A DNA stretch of 64,000 bases from Atriophallophorus winterbourni (taxonomy: Eukaryota > Platyhelminthes > Trematoda > Plagiorchiida > Microphallidae): NCBI GenBank assembly GCA_013407085.1, contig JACCGJ010010538.1:80759-144758 (forward strand), read 5' to 3'. Under the pieces are notes generated by a model that was not told the origin of the DNA, did not search any database, and worked only from the letters and a program-made list of their open reading frames with translations. Positions 45,377 to 55,664 of the stretch are shown in pieces (position 1 is the stretch's first letter; every line of letters starts with the position of its first letter). The position numbers and the translations under genes were made by a program.

Positions 45377-45763
45377 ACTGTGGTTCCAACAGCCAGCACC
45401 GAGCTTACAGCAAGATCAACCGAAACAAAACCTAGTTCCGCTCAAGGACAGGATCCCCCTTCCATCAGTGACGAAGAAATGTTGAGATTGCTCAAACAGT
45501 ACGGGGATTCAAAGCTGCTTTCACTTCTCATCGCTTCGCAAGGAAACCGAAATATAACACAGACATCCAGCTGGCCGCTCAACTCAAAACCCGTTGGGGA
45601 ATTGAGACCATTGGAACAACGATCGGATCCACAAGGTTCATCGACCAGTTATACACACGAGAAAAATCCGGAAAGGAAAATTGTCCTATCCGAACCAAAC
45701 ATAGCCACCGCGACAACGCAACAACAAACGCAAGGAAGAATTAAAACTGATGGGACAACACAG
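45377..45763 (+). CDS. Third coding exon of the same gene
   Basis: After CCCTAG, 129 codons in phase 0 read TVVPTASTELTARSTETKPS, then DEEMLRLLKQYGDSKLLSLL (a likely amphipathic helix) and a Q/T-rich end (TATTQQQTQGRIKTDGTTQ). The GTCAGT donor at 45764 ends it in phase 0, but the next exon needs a phase-1 end. A second donor four bases later (GTATTT at 45768) would close the frame exactly. Confidence 0.68.
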
Positions 45764-45929
45764 GTCAGTATTTATCGAATCAGAGCTGACTAAAATCACA
45801 AATTTAAGCACCTTGAACGCTTGAACGAGATTCATTTCTGTATTTGAATATCGTGGTTTGTTGTATGATGATTACCTAACAGACTTTCCAAAGTTTGTTT
45901 AGCGTTTTTCTACTGTTTCAAAGGCTCAC

Positions 45930-46000
45930 TGAACCTAATCTTTACGGTCTCCATCTGACAACAACAAATAGCCAGAAACGTGTTTTTTGAATGTAAGTGA
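45930..46000 (+). repeat. Hammerhead-family repeat, decayed
   Basis: GTTTCAAAGGCTCACTGAAC (45915) and CTGACAA...GCCAGAAACG (45955-45980) match the family. CTGACAA in place of CTGANGA and loss of ACCGGTA make cleavage unlikely. It lies in the intron after the third exon. Confidence 0.5.
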
Positions 46001-46486
46001 GGGAATGTAAGCGGCGTTCAAATCGGCTGTGCATAAAATTAATTTCTCCACACGGTTTCCCGCTTTTTCGTTAAATATGTGCCGCATGATTCATTTTTTC
46101 GAATCTACTGAGGCCAATTGTGAACCAATTACAAGATACCGGGAATTGTTGTTAAACTTTTGTCCCAAAACCTTTGGTTACGGCATTTGCTAATATGTGG
46201 AAAGTATCAATCATGATGGACAAGAATTATCGTTCAGTCGACAAATTCTAACTTGATGTCGGGACCTGCTCGTCATTTTTTTTTAAATTTTTTTTGTAAC
46301 TACTGAAAATTCGCGTAAGGCCAATTTCTTCATCTTGTTCTATATTCACTGGTCATTATAAGCCTCTTGTGCGCATGAATGAGAATCGATCTGTGCTTCT
46401 ATTTGAACAACGTGTTTCGTTGTGGGAGACCTATTTAGCATTGACCTCAAAGTCTAACGTTGTGTACCAAATTTCCATTGTTTCAT

Positions 46487-46570
46487 GGTTCCTTAAATTT
46501 AATATTTACCGTCTCCCTGATAACGGCAAGAAGACAGAAACCGGTTGTAGAGTGCAAGGACAAAGGACGT
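46487..46570 (+). repeat. Hammerhead-family repeat, decayed
   Basis: TTTACCGTCTCCCTGATAAC (46505) and ACAGAAACCGGTTGTAG (46534) align with the ribozyme region at 13226-13272, with a G-to-A core change. Confidence 0.5.
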
Positions 46571-47216
46571 GAGCATTATAATACAATACTGGTACTCTTG
46601 AGCGGAGAAGGGGCGAGATTGCCCCGTGCATTGTCCTGACAAGAGGTTTTTTGTTCGAATGCCACCTCAGTTACACATTCTGAACAATTTGTGACTATAA
46701 TTACGTCAGCAGGGTTTTAAATGGCTACGGACAAAAATAACCTTGTCTAATAAAGAAATCATATGATGTATACCGCTTCGCGCTAATGAAACTAAAGAGA
46801 AGAAACAGTACAATATATCCCAACAGCTCGATACGGGAACATTCAAATGTTGAGTCGAGCTGAACATTTCTGGATTTTTCTATAGGCTAAAACCGGCGAG
46901 CCATAACTCTATCATACTCATCCGCCTTGCATCATTCACCAACGCCCTAAAAAGTGTCACCTGTTTAAGGCGTACCGCTTCGGAAATGTGACACGAAGCC
47001 ACGGGTGCAGTGAAGATCGGAGAAAAGTGGCTTTACGACGTGATCGTCTATAACAATTAATATATGAAAATCTAATTAACAAGAAACGGCTACTCAAACT
47101 GCAAATATGGATATTATTTTGCGAACGCGATGCAATTCTGTGTGCTGATCCATTAAAAGCAAAAACTATAGCTATTTTTTTAAACAGAGCTTAAACATCA
47201 TTGTTCCATCTCACAG

Positions 47217-47557
47217 ACGCCGAACGATTGGAATGCAACGGCAAAACCGCACCATCATCGTTTCTTGGTCCGTATGGATTCGCGTTCGAATCATCGCCGT
47301 GGAGAGCACAGAATGGCGATCGGCAAAATGGATCTAAACACGCTGCGCTGCAGACGATTGAAAGCACCAACAAAGAATCACGAATATCCTTAACATTCCA
47401 AGCGCAAATTCCGAGTATATGTTCATCGAATCGTACTACGAATGACGGTGGTGCTCAGCCGGCCCAATCATTCGGCATTCGCTTAGGTTTCGTTTGCTGG
47501 CTAGATGGCAGCGGACCAGGGATACGCGAATTTGAGAATCCCAAAGTGTCGGCAAAA
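47217..47557 (+). CDS. Fourth coding exon of the same gene
   Basis: From a TCACAG acceptor the chosen frame reads AERLECNGKTAPSSFLGPYG, continues S/Q-rich, and ends SFGIRLGFVCWLDGSGPGIR then EFENPKVSAK before GTAAGT (phase 0). This frame is preferred because it runs without a break into the next exon. It needs one base from the exon upstream (see the 45377 entry). A second frame starting in phase 0 (TPNDWNATAK...) stops after 58 codons. Confidence 0.62.
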
Positions 47558-47758
47558 GTAAGTATCGTTGCACCCAATCATTGAGTGTATTTGAACATTA
47601 GCAGTTTTGCTCAGTCAACTATTTCGATCCATTTAGGAGAAACACCGAGGAAGGTAGAAATTTGACTGAGAAAATTGCGACAAACAGAATAATGCATTAT
47701 TCGTGAACATATTGTGTGAGATTTCCAGCTATATCTTTCATCAATTCGTTTATTTCAG

Positions 47759-47925
47759 TTTGATTCGTGGGAACAGGCTGCGGATATACCCGGATTCCGT
47801 TATCACGTACTTACAGCGTTACGGGACACCGTTGTCCTGATCTTAAAATACTTGCGTGAAAACGGTCTGCGCACAATCCCAATTGACACAGACTACGTCT
47901 TTTTTCCGTATTCAGACCGATTGAG
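47759..47925 (+). CDS. Fifth coding exon of the same gene
   Basis: TTTCAG acceptor, GTAAGT donor. It reads FDSWEQAADIPGFRYHVLTA, then LRDTVVLILKYLRENGLRTI and PIDTDYVFFPYSDRL, ending in phase 2. Together with the end of the fourth exon it looks like one compact domain with a hydrophobic helix (TVVLILKYL). I could not match the domain to a known family. Confidence 0.72.
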
Positions 47926-47937
47926 GTAAGTCACATA

Positions 47938-47953
47938 CACACACACACATGCA
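47938..47953 (+). repeat. Short CA microsatellite
   Basis: A run of CA dinucleotides (ACACACACACAC) lies directly after the fifth exon's donor. Confidence 0.8.
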
Positions 47954-48326
47954 TCTGATCCATGCTGCGAAGCTACTCGCCAGCGATCCAGGTCACTGAA
48001 AGTTTGTAGGTCATCTAGGCACGGTCTTCACACTCGCATCAAGACCTTGAGTAAACTTGACTTCAGTTGATATCGCGCCAAAAATGTGCACCAAGCGGAT
48101 GGTTAGCTTGACAGCTACCGCAGTCGGCGTAAATCACACATGTATGTCTATGGCGTGGCTGTTTGATCGAGGACCATGAGATATTGAAAACAAAACCACT
48201 TTAAGTAAATTAGTTGTTCATTTTATGTGGCTGTTGATGAAGGTTTATCAATATATATTGAACTGGGCGGTGAATTTTACGCTTCGACTTCGGTTGGGGA
48301 GGTGCGATTGAGAAGAAATTCTAATT

Positions 48327-48583
48327 AACGTGCTACCACATTGATAGATTGGTAAAGTATAGTGTAGTATAGACAGTGAACGAACTATCGATCAAGCATC
48401 AATCAAGATCAATTGTACGTGCATATTGTGATTAGTGTTCACTGTACAAACATTGTGTCATTCATTCATTCGTTCAATACACAAGTTCAGTTACGGTTGT
48501 GTTCTGTCGAACCCAAGGCTGGGCCAGTAGTAACACATCAGAGATATTACAACGTGCTACCACATTGATAGATTGGTAAAGTA
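48327..48583. repeat. LTR-like insertion between 33-bp direct repeats
   Basis: The 33-bp sequence beginning AACGTGCTACCACATTGATA is present without change at 48327-48359 and 48551-48583. Between them lies about 190 bp related to the LTR at 22140. Confidence 0.75.
48363..48551 (+). mobile_element. Solo LTR related to the element at 22140
   Basis: It begins TGTAGTATAGACAGTGAACG and shares the inverted-repeat-like centre (ATCAAGCATCAATCAAGATC), TTCAATACACAAGTTCAG and GGCTGGGCCAGTA with 22140-22325. It ends in GATATTACA. No internal region follows. Confidence 0.7.
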
Positions 48584-48806
48584 AAATGATTTTAGTATCT
48601 CACCTAAAACTATACCTCATGAAACAAGGCAATCTAGTCTTAGGAAAAACATGTTGAAAACTTAAGAGAGCAAAGGTCGAAATATCGAAATAAAAAAGCT
48701 GAGTGCATTTCACATCAGCTAAGCCTGCTTATAATAACAGCTAGAAATGCATTGATTCAGCCGCACACACTACAATGGATTAGTTATATTACAACTTTGC
48801 ACTCAG

Positions 48807-49258
48807 GAAAGCACAGCCAAGAAAACCGGAAACCAGCGTCCCTTCAACGAATTCAGCGACTAATGAAACAGGCCAGACGGAGATCAAACTTCAGGATCCG
48901 AGACTGCAACAGCTTTTACAAACAGCCTCAAGTCGTACAGAAAAGCCTTCAACGACGGTGGTCAATACACCGGTATCCAACGGTGGATCGCCACCACTCA
49001 GTCAATATAGCAGCACCATAAAAATATCAGATGATACGCATGGTACATCACACTTGAATGTGACAGCGAACCAACAGAATGCCGTCACAGCACATTTGGT
49101 CCCGAATGATGAGCGTCAGCTGAACACAACCGTGATGCACGACAATCGAATACTTTCCGCAACTCAATCAATGGAACAGCTGGCGGTCACGAACCAACGA
49201 TATCCCGCAAACGGAAATCTGGCCACAAACGAAATGCAGACATCGAATAATGCAATGC
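48807..49258 (+). CDS. Sixth coding exon of the same gene
   Basis: Acceptor ACTCAG. The first base completes the AG left by the fifth exon (AGG, Arg). It reads KAQPRKPETSVPSTNSATNE, then IKLQDPRLQQLLQTASSRTE and a long N/T/Q/S-rich low-complexity part, ending before GTGAGT in phase 1. It is probably disordered. Composition (Q, N, T, S, P) fits a nuclear or regulatory protein, but this is inference. Confidence 0.68.
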
Positions 49259-49353
49259 GTGAGTTTCACTCTCTCATGAGATAATAAGCGAAGCTAAGAT
49301 ATGATACAATTGAGCTAAACAGTAAATTTTAGCTTATCTAAAATTTGGTTTAC

Positions 49354-50200
49354 TGACACTTAATCCTCAGACATTTAATCACCAAGTCACTTCATCACCC
49401 AGTCAATTAATCTTCAGTCACTTAATCCCCAGTTTGATAACTTCTGAAGAACGCAGAGTACGTTCAAATTAATTTATTTAGCGGTAGAGATATGCAATTG
49501 AATTTTAGAACGTCAATCTTTACGTAGTTGAGTATCGCTGAATTGCTCGAGATGTCATGGCGCATATATCAGCATACTTCTTCTTCTGTTTGATATGAAC
49601 CCCAGCACTTGCTTGAAGAACATAGGCAGTATGCTGTCGGCAATCCTTTTGCAAACCGTTAAGAAATGTCCACATGGTGGAATATTGGCAAGAAAAGAGT
49701 GACTGTAATGCATGATGCCAGCATTCTACAGCATTATTCGTTCGGGCAACACCACTATTAGCGTTTTCATACTTATTCCAGGTTTCAGGTGGAAATATAA
49801 CTGATGCAGTTTTCTCTTCCACCTCTAATTAGTCGAGATCGAACAAAGGTATGTTCAAAAAAGATAGCAGTTCATTCATCCACTCAATTTGAGGCATAGA
49901 TTCGGCTAAAATCTCAAATGAATCGACTACATCATTCAACGGCACAATAGCCAACGCTGGTAGGCATCTAATCATGAGGCGTAAATCATCGTCTGCCTCA
50001 TAATCGCTTTACACTTGTGTGTGACAACTAATATTGCAATTATTTGATTGCTTCTCGAACAAAAACTCGTTTCCAATGTAAACTAAGGCCCTTCGACCTT
50101 TGCTACTTGTACCATATTCAAGAGTCATTGCACACATTAAATAACTTCTTATCTTAAATACCTTCCCTGGGGATTAGGTGTCTGGCAATTAAGTGGCCGG
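49354..50200 (-). mobile_element. MULE-type transposon remnant with subrepeated ends
   Basis: The left end is a row of five degenerate ~15-bp units of CACTTAATCCCCAG type (49354-49432). The right end holds two such units inverted (50167-50198). Between them, on -, lie a FLYWCH-like finger and the end of a MULE transposase. At about 850 bp it is a deletion derivative. It sits in the intron before the last exon of the plus-strand gene. Confidence 0.6.
49520..50120 (-). pseudogene. FLYWCH and MULE transposase remnant
   Basis: From right to left on -: TSSKGRRALVYIGNEFLFEK followed by NNCNISCHT (FLYWCH-like), a stop, ADDDLRLMIRCLPALAIVPL, another stop, then VIFPPETWNKYENANSGVAR, TNNAVECWHHALQSLFSCQY and KQKKKYADICAMTSRAIQRY. 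The series WN.Y......R.TNNA.E.WH...... and KKKY is typical of animal MULE transposases fused to FLYWCH. The DDE core is missing. Confidence 0.62.
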
Positions 50201-50266
50201 CCACCCTAAAATGTACACGCCAATTCTAAAGTATATCCTTGACGAATGATTGACATTTGTTTATGC

Positions 50267-50305
50267 AGCATCTGGTCAACACTTCCACGCAAGAATGATG
50301 TCAAA
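50267..50305 (+). CDS. Possible small exon of the gene at 39.5 kb
   Basis: TATGCAG acceptor and GTAGGT donor enclose 39 nt. Joined in phase 1 after 49258 it reads PSGQHFHARMMSN and ends again in phase 1, so it does not by itself solve the join to the last exon. It is listed as a candidate only. Confidence 0.25.
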
Positions 50306-50753
50306 TGGTAGGTTGTCATATTTTGATCATTCAACCGTCAGTTAATCCTCGGGAGCTGCTTGGCACTGTAGCTAAGGACTTGGATGCATGAGGATCAAGC
50401 TTCGTGAGCCTAGAGGTTCGCGAATGATGAACGAAATTTGACACAACTGTGGACTAAAATTGGCAGGGACAATCATGACGTTATTTATAGTGAACCTCGC
50501 TTCGGCGACGAAACGCTACAAGGCAATTCCAGTTCTGTTGACGGCACCAACATTTTAACACCAAGACCGATTCGGTGCTCTTTGCGTTCATTAAATAATG
50601 ATGATAGGCCTAAGAATCATCGGCTTTATCCAGGAATTTAAGTTGTTGCTTCAGTAATTTGTACTACTCGATTATAAAAGTAGATTGTTTGTTAATTATC
50701 GTACACGGAGTTATCAAATTGGTTGTATCATTAAAATGAACCAATTTTTCCAG

Positions 50754-51146
50754 CTAACACGGGAAATCACCAGACTGCTTAAAGAAAACCCAACACTTCC
50801 GCTCATCATAATGCCACAAAACCCCAATGGTGAGAATCCAACAGAAGCCACGTCCTTCAAACTTTATCAAGTACCACGACCTGATACTGCTTTCATTGGT
50901 CTGCCAGCAAATAAAACTCAAGCGTCCAGAGTGATCGCAGCATCAAAAGGAACCGCACTTCTCATTCTTCCATCGTCGAATGAGGTAAAATCTGGGAATG
51001 ATTCGCAACAATCGGAACCACTTCAACTTCATCAGCCTGCTGTAATAAGCGGACCGTCTCCTGGGCAGTTTCTGGTTGTTAGCTCGGAGAATCAAGCAGT
51101 TTATGTCTCCACGCAAACCGTTACCAACGGTGAAATAAACAAATGA
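50754..51146 (+). CDS. Last coding exon of the gene at 39.5 kb
   Basis: TTTCCAG acceptor, then LTREITRLLKENPTLPLIIM, PQNPNGENPTEATSFKLYQV, PGQFLVVSSENQAVYVSTQT and TGA at 51144-51146. The start is in phase 0, whereas the sixth exon ends in phase 1, so an exon in between is missing from this model. An amphipathic helix (LTREITRLLKEN) is followed by Q/S/P-rich sequence. No family is recognised, and a separate gene start is possible. Confidence 0.6.
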   Translation, partial: LTREITRLLKENPTLPLIIMPQNPNGENPTEATSFKLYQVPRPDTAFIGLPANKTQASRVIAASKGTALLILPSSNEVKSGNDSQQSEPLQLHQPAVISGPSPGQFLVVSSENQAVYVSTQTVTNGEINK

Positions 51147-51149
51147 GCT

Positions 51150-51160
51150 CAATAAACATC
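51150..51160 (+). terminator. Poly(A) signal after the gene at 39.5 kb
   Basis: CTCAATAAACATC gives AATAAA only a few bases after the TGA. The 3' UTR would be short. Confidence 0.55.
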
Positions 51161-51789
51161 GCGTGAAGCTATTACTCAACAGTATACTTGCTGTTTCGAA
51201 TCTCCGAGACCTGATGTCTATGTTCGTGATTCCCTTTTTGTATAAATAGATATTTCATTATGTTTGTACCACACAATCTGGAGGTTTCAAAATTTGCTTC
51301 GGGTGTATAGAACGATTTAAGACGATTCTTTCCCAAATCAAAGAACATCACAGATACTTTATAGAAAAATGAAATAAAAATTTAGGATAGCGAAGCATTG
51401 AATTACATGAGGAGCGATGGTGATCGCCAGCAAAATACTAAGCACATATATCAACGACCCGTAAAGAATCATATATTCCCACCTATGGTAACTGGCCAGT
51501 GCAACATCATCATCAGTGACAGCATTACACGAGTAACAAGTGCTTAAATGGCGCACAACCATGACAGTTAAAATTCTAAAAGATATGGAGAAGGGTGGGA
51601 CCTGAAAAGCTACTGAACCTATGACAAATTAGGCACGGACACATTGGGGTGAGGTGTCTACACATAGAATCAAAAATGCATTTAAGCAAGTGTTGTAAAC
51701 GAGTTTCCTCACGGCTTTTACTGTCACGCGTCACAACAACCTTTTCTCGCCAATTCACTTGACAACAGACAAAATTATTCAAACACTCC

Positions 51790-52740
51790 AAGACCGCCAC
51801 TGAACACGATTTTGAGCCATATCACTAGGGGTAAAAAGCCACTGCGAATTTTTATCTCTAACACCACAACCCGGGAGACGGATCACACCAACTGCAGCTA
51901 GTTTAACAGTCGAAGCCTTCATCTGTTTGAGCCAAGTCAGAGTCTATGTACGTTAATTAACTTGTTTTTCAATGTCTACGTTGCTACCGAAGATTCTTTT
52001 ACGCATAGTTGCGTTACGTATCCGATTGTTCTAAGTAACCCCAGCAATGTACGAAGAAGGCGACTGTCAAAGACATGCAGACATCTTATTTCTTCATTTC
52101 TCAATTTCCAGGTTTAACATCCGTAAAGTAAAACCGCGCATACTGTAGCCTTATAGACTCTACCCTTGAACTTTAGAGACAAACCTGTTCGACGCCTCAG
52201 ATGACCAATGTACGAAGAGCAACAGTAGCTCTGGAAATGCAAGGTGAAATCTCCTTATTTACTCAAGCGTTGCTAGTAATGCAATTACTAAAATAGGTAA
52301 AACAATCTACAGTGGCAAGCTTCTTATTATTGAGGTTTAGCGCTCTTTTGATCGGATCAATATTTTGTAACAGAGCCTTGCACTTAGAAGGTGCAAAGCA
52401 CATACCGAAGGGTGGTATAATACTACATAGTCTGTCTAAAGTAGACTGAGCATCCGTATAGAAAATGAAGAGTAGAACTACGTCGTCGGCATACACTAAA
52501 TAAAAAAAACAATTTTATCATGGCCTATCTGAATACCTGGCGTCGGTATGCATGCATCCATTATACCGTCAAATATAAAAGTAGGCAAATTGGATAAATT
52601 GGACACCCTACGGCGCCCAGAACTATCGGAATAAAGCGCCCGAAATGTTAACACAATTTTGCGGGACAAAGAACGCCCGTTCACGCCATGATACATCGGA
52701 ATCAGAATTTTCTCGCTAGATATTTGTCACTAAACATAAA
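51790..52740 (-). pseudogene. LINE RT and C-terminus, RTE-like
   Basis: On - the sequence gives VLTFRALYSDSSGRRRVSNL, then MYADDVVLLFIFYTDAQSTL (the YADD site), APSKCKALLQNIDPIKRALN, HLRRRTGLSLKFKGRVYKAT and, near 51800, GVIRLPGCGVRDKNSQWLFT followed by DMAQNRVQWRS and a stop. These are the RT and C-terminal blocks of EN-RT LINEs common in flukes. Frames are broken in several places. Its 5' domain may resemble the element at 62.3 kb. Confidence 0.78.
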
Positions 52741-53645
52741 ACTGACTACTAATCTTACACAATGGGTTACAAAATAGTAAAAGAGGGTCGGTGGATCATT
52801 CCTAGTCCTATAGAGAGCACGGTCATGACCCCCGTTTTAGAGCACCTAATTGTCAAGGTTGATCTTGTAAACGAACATTTGGAATTTGATCGCTAATAAT
52901 AACCTATTCTTAAACATATGACCCGTGCTAAGTTAAATTCTGATTAGTGGTCACGCAAAACGATGATCCCGAATCATTATTGCATTGTTTTTGTATACCA
53001 TATTTCATCGTGCCGTCCACAATTTATACTGATTTTGAAGCCTAAACTAATTCACTAATTTTCTACTGTTTCGTCTCACGAAAGCTAATCGTGCTGTCTT
53101 TCTCAGGGAGGAAAAAAGCCCGAAACCCATCGCGAGTCAAAAGTATGAAGATGAGAGCAATTCAAATCACACGCCATACCGTTTTAAACGTAGTGCCAAA
53201 AGCTACAAGGTCTTTTACTTTGCTCTTATGTATAGAAGATAAACACGTTTAACCACGACCGGACCGAAATGAGTTTCGGTCAATACATGTGGTTGGTAGA
53301 GAAAGTAGATTGATAGAAAGGTTGATAAAAGCAATCGTGCGAATAAACTAATAGTCAAATTTCGTACGTTTGGATTAGCGGATAAATACCATACAGCCCG
53401 AACGACAGTAACCATCAAGAGTTACTTAACAACGCATATAGAAGTGAACATACGAAAGAGACGATAATCGTCGGTTCAATTTATTCGTGTATTAAAATAT
53501 GTGGTTCTGAACATTTTGAAGCTGAATTAGCGAATTTTTTCAAGAACATCACTGCTACATTTTAGCGATATAAGTGACCAAACCAGTGGGAGATATAAAA
53601 AAGACAACTACAGCAAAACTATCAAATAGATTTGTATTCCAAGCT

Positions 53646-53651
53646 TTTAAT
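53646..53651 (-). terminator. Possible poly(A) signal of the AATF-like gene
   Basis: TTTAAT on + gives the ATTAAA variant on -, 32 nt past the stop codon at 53683. Confidence 0.45.
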
Positions 53652-53682
53652 CACGAAAGCAAAGTGGCAATCAAACGACGTT

Positions 53683-53845
53683 TCAGTCTTTGCTGGCTTT
53701 CAATTGAGCGAAAAGATGATGCCGTTGAGAGTCCGTAAAATATTCAGTAGTATCTGGAAACATAAAATCTACCGCCTTAGGGATACGTAAGTAACGGAGA
53801 ACACGCCCCTTGCTCGCTCGAACATCTACAACTCTTTTGGGTTTC
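53683..53845 (-). CDS. AATF: AATF/Bfr2 terminal exon (TRAUB domain)
   Basis: After a CTTTCAG acceptor the exon reads (E)KPKRVVDVRASKGRVLRYLR, then IPKAVDFMFPDTTEYFTDSQ and a stop 13 residues later. The motif V-D-x-[KR]-A-S-K-G-R-x-[LVI]-[RK]-[YF]-x-x-x-x-K-x-x-x-F-M-x-P is the hallmark of the TRAUB domain at the C-terminus of AATF/Che-1 and yeast Bfr2, a nucleolar factor needed for 40S ribosome assembly. Its C-terminal position also fits the family. The first base completes a GAG codon with the GA of the upstream exon. The gene continues to the right, but further exons were not found among the LINEs. Confidence 0.85.
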
Positions 53846-53969
53846 CTGAAAGTGTGAAATGTTAAAAACACAGTACTCGATCGACTTCCGTTTGGGAAAC
53901 TGCAAATCCTTCGAAGTAAATTGATCGCTGTTCGGTATGCTGAGTATAACAAATTAAGTAGTATCTTAC

Positions 53970-53995
53970 TCGACTTTCACATCCTCGCAATCAAT
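53970..53995 (-). CDS. AATF: AATF-like small exon (26 nt)
   Basis: Between CCAG (53997-53996) and GTAAGA (53969-53964) it reads IDCEDVKV plus GA. The two remaining bases join the first base of the terminal exon in frame, giving VKVEKPKRVVDV. The acidic run just before the basic TRAUB start is normal for the family. Its reality rests on splice sites and phase. Confidence 0.62.
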
Positions 53996-54032
53996 CTGGA
54001 AATATTGGATGACGAAATAATCGCTGGCTTAC

Positions 54033-54065
54033 AGATTCACCACTAGAAAGTTCCTCATCCATTAT
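54033..54065 (-). CDS. AATF: AATF-like small exon (33 nt), tentative
   Basis: Between TTTTCAG and GTAAGC it reads IMDEELSSGES in phase 0. It is separated from the next exon by an intron of only 37 nt, which contains in-frame stops if retained. Introns this short are common in flukes. The 5' neighbour was not found. Confidence 0.48.
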
Positions 54066-54229
54066 CTGAAAATAATGAATAGCAAGTGAATGATTGATGA
54101 ACCACGGATAAATGCATGTGTAAGTGATCGGAAACGATTGAAATAACAAAAAATACACACGGTAACGCTCTCCTCTGAACGCTGTTATATTAGTTTATTC
54201 ATGCGGTGTAGCGGCCAGAAACAAATGAT

Positions 54230-55340
54230 CTACATCATAGCTCGGTCGTTATGGTTAGATGTGGCCATTCATTGCATGTCAAGCAAGTTTCTGGGTGTAT
54301 ACATGAAAAAACGAGCCTGATCCAGACAGATTGCCGTACAATCAGAGAATGCAAGTAAGCTAACATATTGTCAGGTTAGCGTGTATTCGCATGCAGATCA
54401 CAACCGGTGCCTACTTCGGTGTAGGCAACCGGGTAGTATCATGCCTACGTTCAACGATGACGATGATGACAACGCTTTGTACCTCATTGTTTATGTTGAA
54501 CGGCACCATATCTGTATCAGATTGTGCAAATATAATAATAATATAATACCGGTGGCAAATCAACTTAGCACGGTGTTGGCTGTGCAGCAGAAAAGTAATG
54601 TACTATTGCACGTCCGTGCAAAGTAATTTATTGATAGTTTTTGTATAACCTTTAGATTTTATCAAAAGGACCACAAGGACGGAGTGCTTCAGGAGTTTCG
54701 TATTCGTGTATAGATTTCAGACAGTTGCGAGAATCGATTCAAAGTGCGATCAAAATGAAAAATTAGCCTACATGAGGCAGACAGAGCGCTGTATTGTAGG
54801 GAACATGAAATAATCAACTGTCAGGCACAAAACCAAGAGATTTTTGAAACTCTGTGACGGCAAACATAACTTTCGAAGAATTATCTAGTTCGTGAGCGTA
54901 TTGCTTTTTATACATCTGACCCCACGTGGTGATGAGCAAAATATGTGACAAGATGGAAGATTTTACGGAAATACTAGCTGTGACTCAGATAATAACTAAG
55001 GCAGTTTGAACGACATACAAATGCTATACCATAGCCAGATGCCATGGTATGAGAGCACAAGCCTAATCCAGGCAAAGTGCCGCACAGTCAGAGACTGCAC
55101 GTGGGCTAAGATGCTGTCAGGTTGCCCAGGCCTAGACAGATATGAGGAGGAAATAAAAATACAAATGGTAGTGAGACTCCAGCGTGTTTCAGCATGCAGC
55201 TCATTACCGTTGGCCAATCAATTTAGCACGATGTTAGCCGTACAGCACAAAAATGCTGCACGATTGCACATCCGTGCACAGCCAGATGCCATGTCTTTTA
55301 GACACTCGATATCTTATGACCTGATATACCATGTTCCTCT
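54230..55340 (-). mobile_element. Two decayed LINE 3' region copies
   Basis: The block around GGCAAAGTGCCGCACAGTCA (55070) and TGCACGTGGGCTAAGATGCT recurs in variant form at 54318-54370 and 56180-56235. A second block (CAACTTAGCACGGTGTTGGC at 54560, CAATTTAGCACGATGTTAGC at 55217) also repeats. No intact frame remains. Confidence 0.55.
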
Positions 55341-55664
55341 GGGTTACGAAAACACCGAAAAACATCAGTTACTAACCCCAAACTTGAGCATCTGTGAAGA
55401 AACATTGCGTCAAATGAACCATCATTCTGATATGAATTCATTACCATGACCTATCCGATTACCGTATCAATGGGACGAAAGTGCCTCAATCATCAGGAAG
55501 GAAGGTTAGGATGCACTATTTAAAGATCTTGCTGATTTCATCTGGGAGAGTACTAAAGTAGCGCCAACTCGTTTTGGACAGTTAGCTTTGCCAAATCCAG
55601 TTTACAATACAATACAATTATATTTAGAGCAGCAGTACAAAAGTTTCCGTTGAGCTCTTTCGTG

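Noticed and set aside
46590..46690. tRNA-like segment with GTTCGAATGCC (possible B box)
   Set aside because: No cloverleaf or paired acceptor stem could be drawn. It may be a SINE piece, but no second copy was found in the window.
47217..47400. Alternative frame of the fourth exon (TPNDWNATAK...), Arg/His-rich, in phase with the obvious upstream donor
   Set aside because: It hits a stop after 58 codons, whereas the other frame continues cleanly into the next exon.
50438..50641. Plus-strand frame with coding-like composition before the last exon of the 39.5-kb gene
   Set aside because: It would need a weak GT donor upstream and has no donor that fits the next exon, so it is not included in the model.
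51359..51800. Two minus-strand frames, one with a hydrophobic segment (MILYGSLIYVLSILLAITIA), resembling a small membrane-protein gene
   Set aside because: They lie directly after the C-terminus of the LINE at 51.8-52.7 kb, lack a start ATG in the first frame, and fit better as LINE 3' UTR.
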